Below are positions 12,314 to 21,129 of a stretch of DNA of 64,000 nucleotides, in pieces. Under the pieces are notes generated by a model. It was given only the letters and a program-made list of their open reading frames with translations. It did no database searches and was not told the origin of the DNA. Every line of letters begins with the position of its first letter. Within the stretch, counting starts at the first letter, position 1. The position numbers were made by a program, and so were the translations under genes. Source of the stretch: Argopecten irradians (lineage: Eukaryota > Mollusca > Bivalvia > Pectinida > Pectinidae); the NCBI RefSeq assembly GCF_041381155.1, contig NC_091142.1:34149604-34213603 (forward strand), read 5' to 3'.

Positions 12314-13280
12314 AACAAGAGGCCCAGAGGACCTGTATCGCTCACCTGGTTTGTAATGCCAAGTAATGTTCTGAATATAAGTTCATTGTTTCTTTTCTGA
12401 AGAAATTTGGATATTTACCTCTAATTCCCCTATTGGGCCCCACTCTTTCTCCTCCAGGGGGGTCAAAGCCAAAATTTATACGAATTCTGTTAACCCCAAG
12501 GATGTTTCTGGCCAAATTTGGTTACAATCCATGCAGAACTCTAAGACAAGTAGAATTTTTTAGGATTTACCTCTATTTCCCCTATTGGGCCCCGCCCCTC
12601 CTGCCCCCAGGGGGTCAGAGCCAAAATTTATACAAGTTCTGTTCCCCTTCCCCCAAGGATGTTTGTGGCCAAATTTGGTTACAATCCATGCAGAACTCTA
12701 GGACAAGTAGCAATTTATAGGATTTACCTCTATTTCCCCAATTGGGCCCCATCCCTCCTGCCCCAAGGGGGTCAGAGCCAAAATTTATACAAGTTCTGTT
12801 CCCCTTCCCCCAAGGATGTTTGTGGCCAAATTTGGTTACAATCCATGCAGAACTCTAGGACAAGTAGCAATTTATAGGATTTACCTCTATTTCCCCAATT
12901 GGGCCCCATCCCTCCTGCCCCAAGGGGGTCAGAGCCAAAATTTATACAAGTTCTGTTCCCCTTCCCCCAAGGATGTTTGTGGCCAAATTTGGTTACAATC
13001 CATGCAGAACTCTAGGACAAGTAGCAATTTATAGGATTTACCTCTATTACCCCTATTGGGCCCCGCTCCTCCTGCCCCCAGGGGGTCAGAGCCAAAATTT
13101 ATACAAGTTCTGTTCCCCTTCCCCCAAGGATGTTTGTGGCCAAATTTGGTTACAATCCATCCAGAACTCTATGACTAGTAGCGATTTAAAGGAAATGTTG
13201 ACGGACGGACGACGGACGGACGGACGACGGACGCCGCGCCATGAAATAAGCTCACCGGCCCTTCGGGCCAGGTGAGCTAA
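12314..13280 (+). mobile_element. Helitron-like (pearl-type) element with 157-bp repeats
   Basis: It starts ACAAGAGGCCCAGAGGACC, continues into GCTCACCTGG, and ends after a GACGGACGACGG microsatellite with a hairpin (GCTCACCGGCCC-TTCG-GGGCCAGGTGAGC) followed by CTAA. A 3' hairpin followed by CTRR is the usual Helitron end, and internal tandem repeats are typical of the pearl-type elements described from bivalves. It carries no replication or helicase gene, so it would be non-autonomous. Confidence 0.65.
12425..13175 (+). repeat. 157-bp tandem repeats, about five units
   Basis: Units run from TACCTCTATTTCCCC through GGGGGTCAGAGCCAAAAT to CTAGGACAAGTAGCA. The period of 157 is clear in the three central units, which are nearly identical; the outer units are more diverged. 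Overlapping frames of 72 codons inside are products of the repeat, not genes. Confidence 0.9.
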
Positions 13281-13527
13281 AAACCACTGACCTAAAATTA
13301 GTACTTGGCGCACAAATATACATACAACCAAATTCAACAATAAAATGTTATTTAAAGTTCAATAAAATTCAAAAGATGTATTTATGTTATTGTAAAACGG
13401 AAACCAAAATTCAATTACTTGTAATGTATTTCTAAATTTTCATTTCAAGCGCAAATTAGTGTAGTTTTAACAATAATTTAAAAATCGATGACTTATATGT
13501 GCGTGTAAATTTTCAATACACGATTGT

Positions 13528-13800
13528 TTGTTAAATAAGCCTCCTATTAACAGTCAGGGTCTCCCGTGTTTGTAGTCTCTTGCATGTCTGAAGTGCGAGG
13601 TGCCTGTTTTGGGAGAAAGCAGACCCAAGGCAACACTCCAGTCAGTCACATTGCTGAAAAGGGGCAAACCAGTCGTCTACTCCCTGTATGTTGAGTGCTA
13701 AGTGTAAGGAAGGAAAAAGTAATGCAAGAAAGAAAAGATAAGATCCTAAAATTAGTGTCCTTTTACGCATGCAATAGCGGCAGCAGGTACAATTCCTATG
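13528..13800 (-). repeat. Diverged CAAA-tailed dispersed repeat
   Basis: A weak match to the family (AATAAGCCTCCTATTAACAG, then GGGCAAACCAGTCGTCTACT and GCAATAGCGGCAGCAGG), with many changes and an internal shortening. Confidence 0.55.
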
Positions 13801-13934
13801 CCTCCCAACACATATTCATGGGGGAAACAAATAACGATGGAAAAGGGTACTCGGTGGCATTTCTTTGATTTTTCATCATAAATATTAATACATTACTAGC
13901 ATTCTGTGCACACATTTGAAAATGAATTTTTTTG

Positions 13935-14578
13935 ATAAGATTAACGTCCTAATAACAGACAGGTTAATGTAAAGACGACCTCCCATGTGCGTGGTTTTGG
14001 GGACTGGTATAATAACGGTAAATAGACAGATTAATGTAAAGACGACCTCCCATGTGCGTAATTTTGGGGACTGATATATAATTACGGTAAACAGACAGGT
14101 TAATGTAAAGACGACCTCCCATGTGCGTGTTTTTGGGGACCGATATATAATTACGGTAAACAGACAGGTTAATGTAAAGACGCCCTCCCATGTGCGTGTT
14201 TTTGGGGACTGATATATAATTACGGTAAACAGACAGGTTAATGTAAAGACGACCTCCCATGTGCGTGTTTTTGGGGACTGATATATAATTACGGTAAACA
14301 GACAGGTTAATGTAAAGACGACCTCCCATGTGCGTGTTTTTGGGGACTGATATATAATTACGGTAAACAGACAGGTTAATGTAAAGACGACCTCCCATGT
14401 GCGTGTTTTTGGGGACTGATATATAATTACGGTAAACAGACAGGTTAATGTAAAGACGACCTCCCATGTGTGTGTTTTTGGGGACTGATATATAATTACG
14501 GTAAACAGACAGGTTAATGTAAAGACGACCCCCCATGTGCGTGTTTTTGGGGACTGGTATATAATTACTTTAAGATCA
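13935..14578 (-). repeat. 69-bp satellite, about nine units
   Basis: Units of GACAGGTTAATGTAAAGACG, then CCTCCCATGTGCGTG, a GGGGACTGATATA segment and ATTACGGTAAACA recur with a 69-bp period. The unit appears to derive from the tail region of the CAAA-tailed repeat (CGTCCTAATAACAGACAGG, GACGACCTCCCATG). Because 69 is a multiple of three, two minus-strand frames stay open for 237 and 190 codons; these are repeat artefacts. Confidence 0.9.
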
Positions 14579-14619
14579 ATGAAGATACCAAGTATCAACA
14601 GACCACAAGCTAATTGGTA

Positions 14620-14885
14620 ATGTTGTAAAAGGCGACTAAATTTAGGATGTTATCTTTTCTTTCTTCCAGACTGACTTTCCTCTTGGCACCGCCTCACTTT
14701 TGGCCTTCGGTTGAGCGCCCGCCCCTGTGAGGGAATGTCTGTGTTTCTATCCTTTGGCCGAGACACACTATAGTCTATAAAAGTGGTAGTTTCTGCTCCT
14801 GCTTTTCGCTCAGCATACCGGGTGTGGGACGACTGTTTCGCCCGTTGTCAGTATTATGTGACCGGGTGGGATGTGTTGCTGTTTT
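14620..14885 (+). repeat. CAAA-tailed dispersed repeat, head part
   Basis: Begins AAAAGGCGACTAAATTTAGG and runs through CTATAAAAGTGGTAGTTTCT to GACCGGGTGGGATGTG, then stops before the tail region. It is a head-only fragment next to the 69-bp satellite. Confidence 0.7.
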
Positions 14886-15081
14886 ATTTTTTTGATATCA
14901 TAACTGTAAAATCATAATTGCCACAGAAGATGGCTATTAAAATAGCTGTTAACATATTCGCCCTTGGCGATAATGAATTGATTATTCCATATATATTTCT
15001 CGTTACTTTATTGCAAAATTGTTATTGTATATGAATTTAAGCATTTAATTGCTTTTAGTATAAATGCCAACTGGACAACGA
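14886..15081. other. Short AT-rich spacer
   Basis: Nothing recognised between the head-only repeat and the 39-bp tandem duplication at the outer edge of the RecQ element. Confidence 0.4.
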
Positions 15082-15159
15082 GAAATTCAACATGAAATGT
15101 GTACTTCATAGGTGTAAGCCGAAATTCAACATGAAATGTGTACTTCATAGGTGTAAGCC
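15082..15159 (+). repeat. 39-bp tandem duplication spanning the outer TIR edge
   Basis: GAAATTCAACATGAAATGTG...GTAAGCC occurs twice in a row (15082-15120 and 15121-15159) without a mismatch. The repeat includes the first six bases (TAAGCC) of the left TIR of the RecQ element, so the element edge itself was duplicated. Confidence 0.9.
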
Positions 15160-15182
15160 GATACTCTGCTTTTACCCTTGGC
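15154..15182 (+). repeat. Left 29-bp TIR of the RecQ-DUF6589 element
   Basis: Begins TAAGCCGATACTCTGC and ends ACCCTTGGC. Its exact reverse complement lies at 52126-52154 (29 of 29 positions), and a 22-bp truncated version at 48321-48342. The two outermost bases TA may be a TA target duplication rather than part of the repeat; the sequence cannot decide. Confidence 0.85.
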
Positions 15183-15214
15183 TTATCTCATTTTGAATTT
15201 CGTGTTTCCATACA

Positions 15215-15228
15215 GCGCCACCTGCTGG
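15215..15228 (-). promoter_or_regulatory. CTCF-type motif in helicase promoter, copy A
   Basis: The minus strand reads CCAGCAGGTGGCGC, matching every position of the animal CTCF core CCASYAGRKGGCRS. It lies about 80 bp upstream of the helicase ATG, followed by a CCAAT box at about 15271. Binding is inferred from the motif only. Confidence 0.5.
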
Positions 15229-15309
15229 ATCACCGCAGTTGCGCCCCTTTCATTTACGTAATACTCAACCAATGAAATAGCTCGTATCACTGATCTATGG
15301 GTTGAGAAA

Positions 15310-17468
15310 ATGGCGGCGTCCTTTGAACAACAGGTTGTATGTGACAGATTTAAAATACCACAGCTTAGATCTTCACAGATACGAGCAATAGAGTCCATTA
15401 ATGCAGGGAAAGATGTTTTTGTTGGTACGAGAACAGGAAGTGGAAAATCATTAGCTTATGAAAGCTTTCCATTGCTTAACGAAGGGAAAATGGTTCTGGT
15501 TGTTGCGCCACTTGTTAGCATCATGCACGACCAATGTCGACGTTTAAACGAACTAGGATTTAAGGCCACATATATAGGCAAGAACACCGACGACAACGAC
15601 AACATCTTAGCCGGACACTACGATTTTATATTCAGCAACGCAGAGCACGTAGTGGAGGATACAATTTGGCGAACGATGCTCGGACAGGACCCCTATCAGA
15701 GCAAACTTGGTTTGATAGTTGTGGACGAAGCGCATACCGTAATGAAATGGTAAGATCGCTGGAATGGTACACTTTGAGTATATACGAAACAGAATTTTCA
15801 TTTGACAACGTAAACTAACAATAATTGTCATGACAAAAGTTGAGGTGCTTAATAGAAACTGACATTTTTATGTATTTCTTTCTACTGCTCATTATCTCTA
15901 TTTAAACATGAAAACAATGATTTATAAGCGAGAAGGATAAATCAGTCTCCCAACTAAATACCATGTAAGACGCCTATGAGCCGTGAATAAAAAAAATTCT
16001 CAAGAAACACTTTTTTGTCTGACACCCGCAAGCTACATCAAAGGTTACGCCAAAGTAAAATAATTTGTTGCCCAACATCATGGTCAGTGCACAAACACAA
16101 AAGCCCTGCAACGTATACGTCGAAAACGTTGAGTGACAAATCATTCACACTTAAAAATACTTGATGAATAAAATGAAAACGGGAAACGTCGACCCTAAAA
16201 ACAAACATATTTTAAAAGAAGAAAAACAATTGCTGAATGTACCTGTTATATTAATGATAATTTCATTTTATTTTAATAGGGGCAAAAGTACAGCTGAGAA
16301 GGAAGGAACTTTTCGCAGTAGTTTTGCAAGGGTTGGAGAATTAAGATCTGTGTGCGACAACAGGGTACCAATTCTTGCTCTGACAGCAACTGCAGGACCA
16401 ACGGACAGAAGAAAAATAATGAGAAGTCTGTGCTTCAAAGTACACTCGGATGTTGTTTTGGATTCACCAGATAGATCAAACATAAAGATCACCACAGTCT
16501 GCATCCCCAACAATGACAACCTGTCAGAGGTGTTTAAATTTTTGATCAATGACTTCAACAGCCAAAAAGGAGAATTACCCAGACATGTCATCTTGTGTGA
16601 AAGCATTGCAAATGTTTCCAAAGTATACCTAACTTTCCTCAAACATTCTGGACAACATCGTGATCATTTTCAAATGTATCATAGCAAAACAAATGAGAAA
16701 ATTAAGGAAGAAATCAGAAAGGACATGGCAGAAAATGGTAAAATTCGAATACTTATATGTACCAATTCTGCTGGTATGGGTGTTAATTTCTATGGTGTAA
16801 ATGACATTATTCATTATGGGTTGCCTAGAGAAATGGACACTTTTGTGCAGCAAATGGGTCGAGCTGGCCGTGATGGAAGTTACAGTAAAGAACTGGTATT
16901 GTATAAGATGCATAAAGGACACCTGAGTAAAGTGGAGAGTGATTTGGTAAAACTTATCAAAGATGACACAACATGCAGACATAAAACCCTTTGTGACTCT
17001 TATGCATCTGAACATGTATCCATTTCACCAAAACATAAATGCTGTGATGTCTGCGAAAAGCATTGTGATTGCAAAGAGGAGTCTTGTCCTGACATACATG
17101 CAGCATATGTACGCCATGATGCCGAGGAATTCGAAGATACCAATGAATTAGAGCGTGAAGTCACTAATGAAGACAGACGTTTGTTAAAACACAAACTGTC
17201 AGTGTTGAAGTTCACACTTGAATCCAATCTAAGTAATATTGTGATGAGATCAGAAATTCTACATGGTATTACAGACCAAGTTATTGACAGTATTGTCTTA
17301 AACTGTCCAAGAATTTTTTCAACATCTGATATTTTGAAAATGTACCCAGTATGGTCTTATGAAATAGCTGTACAGATAATGCAAGTAATAAATACTGTTA
17401 CTGGTGACACAGAAATGTATGACATGCTCTCGGACAGTGATGTAGTTCCAAATGATGACTCGGAATAA
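15310..17468 (+). CDS. RecQ-like DNA helicase, copy A
   Basis: Two exons, 15310-15749 and 16280-17468, are joined by a GT-AG intron that splits the Trp codon of the DEAH region. They give 542 residues. The start is the ATG in AAAATGGCGG. Helicase motifs appear in order: Q-motif Gln23, Walker A TRTGSGKS (40-47), motif Ia APLVSIMHDQ, motif II DEAH (139-142), the RecQ-type W-G...FR..F.RVGELRS segment, motif III LALTATA (179-185), motif V CTNSAGMGVNF and motif VI QQMGRAGRDG (337-346). A Cys cluster near 379-405 fits the RecQ zinc site. There is no HRDC domain and no clear winged helix, so it is shorter than host BLM or WRN. It is expected to be an ATP-dependent 3'-5' helicase acting in the nucleus. 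Its place between the left TIR and the DUF6589 gene suggests a transposition role. Residues 252 (Leu) and 345 (Asp) differ from copy B. Confidence 0.88.
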
Positions 17469-18820
17469 TAACAGGAAGCTAAATGTCAGACTGTATAATA
17501 TAATTTATTTTTGTGTTTGCAAAAGGATATAGTGGTTACATAAATTTGGTAGTTGAAAACTTTTTCCAACTGGATATTTGTGTTAAAGTTCTGAACGGCA
17601 CAGCTTAAAACTTTTATTAAATTAAGAATATCATTAATAGATCAAGAGTTTACAATGTTATTGATCTACCTACATATTGTTTCATTAACCGTAATTTACG
17701 TCTTACTTATAATGCATTTGAATGAATAAAGTATTTTTTGTAAATTAATTATGCTGGAATAAATTAAATTTACTGTTAACTTAATCTTGTTTCATTATTT
17801 ACAAGAAAAAATCCCATAGCGGTCTTGGTGATCACCAAAGATAGATGTATGCTCTGTTTTTCAAACTTCAACTATCAAATAAAAGATGGAAGTCATGTAG
17901 TTGACTGACTGGTCTTAAAAAGAAGTAAGCACAATTATGGCCCAAGGGGAACCTACATATGGAATTTGAGACAAGATCTGTGCAGTACTTTTTGAGAAAT
18001 AACAAACTTTATCTATCAAATCAAAGATAGCTGCCTGGTTGCCCTCTTTTTAATTGTTGACCAATCGGTTCCATAATGTAATATATGTATATATGACTAA
18101 ATAAGGCTCTAAGGAACCTACATTTGAAATTTGAGAAAGATTCATTCAGAATGTAGCAGTAGCAATAATTGTTAACATAAGGATGGACCACGGACTAAAG
18201 GTTATTTGAAAAGCCCATGACCACTATCTAAACGATGGTGAGCTAATATAATAAAAGTCAAGACATTACTTGTTAAATAGGTTTTCTCATTACAATTGCC
18301 CTCTGCTAATTATAAGTGCTGTTCCCTGCAAACTTTTATATAATGACCTTGACAAGATAATAATAAAACACCAATATAGCCCCAATTCCTTTCAATGAAC
18401 AAATTGAAGTGAAAAGCCCAGACATTTATTTCTAATAAATAACAAGATATTTATTTTTTACTCTTCACAAAATAAAAATACATATTGCACTTTGATGTAA
18501 CAAATAATGACATAAAGCTTAGCTTGTGCAGCTGCTGACAATATATTATTAGTATATATAAATAGCAAGTGATAATGACATCCCTGAAATATCACAGATA
18601 TTTCTGTTTTATATTTGTGACATGTTTTATCAAATCATTGCCTAGAACTAAACCAATTTATGGAAAGTAATAAGAGCCAACATGAAGACCACCCATCACA
18701 CCACTTTTGCTCTAGATCTGTAGTTAAAGAAAATATCAAACTGTCATGAAGCCTCTTCAAAGTCAAAATCTGCATAAATATTTTAAATCCAATAAGTAAT
18801 TACGTAAGTGTTTAAAATAT
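17469..18820. other. Helicase 3' region with a diverged Helitron-like remnant
   Basis: AT-rich 3' flank. Between about 17815 and 18250 are weak traces of the Helitron-like families (GGTGATCACCAAAG near the start; GGATGGACCACGGACTAAAG and GATGGTGAGCTAATA near the end). The same remnant is in copy B at 40428-40862, so it was already in the element before the copies separated. Confidence 0.5.
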
Positions 18821-19765
18821 ACTTCTTCTACAGTCATGGAATGTAAATGAACTCTTAATACACTTCTTCTATATAGACACAGTCATGGAATGTAAATTAA
18901 ATAAACTCTTAATACACTTCTTCTATATAGACACAGTCATGGAATGTAAATTAAATAAACTCTTAATACACTTCTTCTATATAGACAGTTATGGAATGTA
19001 AATAAACTCTTAGTACACTTCTTCTATATAGACACAGTCATGTAATGTAAATGGACTCTTAGTACACTTCTTCTATATAGACACAGTCATGAAATGTAAA
19101 TAAACTCTTAATACACTTCTTCTATATAGACAGTTATGTAATGTAAATAAACTCTTAATACACTTCTTCTATATAGACACAGTCATGGAATGTAAATAAA
19201 ACTCTTAGTACACTTCTTCTATATAGACACAGTCATGGAATGTAAATAAACTCTTAGTACACTTCTTCTATATCAACACAGTCATGTAATGTAAATGAAC
19301 TCTTAATACACTTCTTCTATATAGACACAGTCATGGAATGTAAATGAACTCTTAATACACTTCTTCTATATAGACACAGTCATGGAATGTAAATAAACTC
19401 TTAGTACACTTCTTCTATATAGACACAGTCATGGAATGTAAATAAACTCTTAGTACACTTCTTCTATATCAACACAGTCATGTAATGTAAATGAACTCTT
19501 AATACACTTCTATATAGACACAGTCATGGAATGTAAATGAACTCTTAATACACTTCTTCTATATAGACACAGTCATGGAATGTAAATAAACTCTTAGTAC
19601 ACTTCTATATAGACACAGTCATGTAATGTAAATGAACTCTTAATACACTTCTATATAGACACAGTCATGGAATGTAAATGAACTCTTAATACACTTCTTC
19701 TATATAGACACAGTCATGTAATGTAAACGAACTCTTAATACACTTCCTCGGCAGACACAGTCATG
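18821..19765 (+). repeat. 48-49-bp minisatellite, about 20 units
   Basis: Units of ACACAGTCATGGAATGTAAA, TGAACTCTTAATACACTTC and TTCTATATAG, with variants AAACTCTTAGTAC and TATATCAACAC. It lies between the convergent helicase and DUF6589 genes. Copy B has about 22 units; the 96-bp shift in spacing between the copies equals two units. Confidence 0.9.
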
Positions 19766-19777
19766 GAATATCTGGAA

Positions 19778-20622
19778 CTAGTGCCTTTCTTCCATAGACA
19801 GTCTTTCTTTGGCTTGTGTCACCCAAGAATGAAAATCGTTAATTTTCACCCTAGCATAGATGTCTTTGAATCCGCGATATGTATTGAATTCACATCCAGG
19901 AATGTTCTCCATAATACCAGCTTTGATGAGCTTGTCAGCCATCAGGAAAACATCTCCTGCTTTTGAAACTTTAGGGCGCTTTCTTCCAGACTTTTTGGCT
20001 TGACCTTGCTTTGCAATGTTTTGTTTTATTGCGTCTTGAACTTGCAAAGCCAGTGCGGCTTTCCTGGCACTTTCATATGTGGCATTTGACCCCTGTGTCT
20101 GGATTTTTTTCTTTATTCTCTGCACCTGTATTTCCACCAGGTTGTCATTGGGGATGTTGTTGCCTATGCCACCTTGCAAATTAGATGTGCAGTTCCATTT
20201 ATACTCAAAGGCCATTTTTGGAGAAAGAATTCCGTAGATGTAAGCCAGGAAGTTGAACAGCCAAACTTGATACTTTGTGTGTCTCCCAACATGGGATAGT
20301 AATAGTTGGAACTTGGCTGTTGCAGCTATCCTGTCACCATCTGCCATTTTATAAGCATCTTCAATGTCGCGCAACAACAAAGCACATTTCATATATGATG
20401 ATCTGTAGATGGCAATATGGTCCGGTGACTGGACATCCTGGTTGTCAACACCAAATAACCAATCATGCTCCTTGCTCAGATGTCGTTTTAAGAAACCTTC
20501 CTTTTTGTACACTTTGTTGCATTCTATGCATTGATACCTGTTTATTACAGGATCGAACATGTCTTTCAGTGCATCATTTTGAGCATCAAGTTCTGAATAC
20601 TGTGCATTCATCACTTCCATGT
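19778..20622 (-). pseudogene. Last exon of DUF6589 gene, copy A (orphan)
   Basis: The 280-codon frame, preceded by an acceptor (TATAATTTCAG), is identical in protein sequence to exon 7 of the complete gene in copy B. It encodes the C2H2 finger (C-x2-C-x12-H-x4-H) and a basic C-terminal part with KKSGRKRPKVSK. The six upstream exons are absent because copy A stops at the Kolobok-like element. Without promoter and core it cannot make the full protein. The untouched reading frame suggests the truncation is recent. Confidence 0.85.
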
Positions 20623-20866
20623 CTGAAATTATAAATATTTAAATCCTACAAAATTATCAACAGAACATATTTATACAAACGTACATAAAAATAAATTAAG
20701 TACATGTCTGTCAATCTGATATGACATTTCATAAATAAATCATAATATTTCATAAACACAAAAACTTTACAAATCGATAAACTCTTAATGAGACTTAGAA
20801 ATTTACCAAGTTTAAAGAAAATAATTTAGCATTTGCTGCATTTACTTTATGGAGACAAATTAAAGG

Positions 20867-20870
20867 TTAA
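20867..20870 (+). repeat. TTAA target site, left
   Basis: TTAA next to the left TIR of the Kolobok-like element; the partner is at 34915-34918. The uninterrupted target is seen in copy B as AAAGGTTAAGAGTG at about 43571. Confidence 0.85.
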
Positions 20871-20884
20871 AGGGGTATTCCTTA
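20871..20884 (+). repeat. Left 14-bp TIR, Kolobok-like element
   Basis: AGGGGTATTCCTTA, an exact inverted match to 34901-34914. Similarity does not clearly continue inward. Confidence 0.9.
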
Positions 20885-21091
20885 TAACTGTAGTCAAAAC
20901 TTTTGTAAAATAAAAAAGCTCGGCCATTTGAATTTTTAACGTACCTTGGAATTCATGGCCCTTGCGTGAATAACAAAATTTAGAAGTTAGGAGAAGTAAA
21001 TTGTCCGTTTGATTAATTAATTAAATTATATTGTGGCGGTCCGCCACTATATGTTTAGCCCTGCCCATATTCTGATGAGAAGTGTATAGTT

Positions 21092-21101
21092 TGCGCATGC
21101 G
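21092..21101 (+). promoter_or_regulatory. NRF1-like palindrome, transposase promoter
   Basis: TGCGCATGCG (NRF1/nuclear respiratory factor type, consensus YGCGCAYGCGCR) lies 28 bp upstream of the transposase ATG. The same word is upstream of the other gene at 34704-34713. This is a motif match only. Confidence 0.45.
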
Positions 21102-21129
21102 TGACCGCTTGAAAAAGAAGATACGAAAA

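Larger units (their letters stand above)
15154..20870 (+). mobile_element. RecQ-DUF6589 element, copy A (left part only)
   Basis: It contains the left TIR, the promoter, the whole helicase gene, the minisatellite and only the last exon of the DUF6589 gene. It ends exactly at the TTAA where the Kolobok-like element starts. From about 15185 on it parallels copy B (37.7-43.58 kb), with only scattered base changes noticed outside the minisatellite. The other six DUF6589 exons and a right TIR are missing from this copy. The DNA beyond the Kolobok-like element does not resume it. Confidence 0.8.

Noticed and set aside
12433-13275. Overlapping frames of 72-100 codons with FVAKFGYNPCRTLGQ
   Set aside because: Products of the 157-bp tandem repeat inside a Helitron-like element.
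13885-14598. Minus-strand frames of 237 and 190 codons with repeated SPKTRTWE and GGRLYINLSVY units
   Set aside because: They are open only because the 69-bp satellite period is a multiple of three; two frames are open at once and the unit derives from a dispersed repeat.
16161-16279. Helicase exon 2 starting at the in-frame ATG at 16161
   Set aside because: This stretch is intron: a GT-AG intron joins DEAHTVMKW directly to the RecQ-type GKS...FR segment, and the intronic part carries the only other residue change between copies.
15183-17227. Antisense frames over the helicase exons (and the same at 37754-39840)
   Set aside because: They are shadows of the helicase reading frame, without own signatures.
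15310-17468. Helicase as a host BLM, WRN or RECQL gene
   Set aside because: It is short, lacks HRDC and accessory domains, exists in two near-identical copies and lies within TIR-bounded DNA.
18821-19765. CRISPR-like array of 48-49-bp units
   Set aside because: No unique spacers; units are contiguous variants of one sequence, so it is a minisatellite in a eukaryotic element.
20275-20634. Plus-strand 119-codon frame over the C2H2 exon
   Set aside because: Antisense shadow of exon 7 of the DUF6589 gene.
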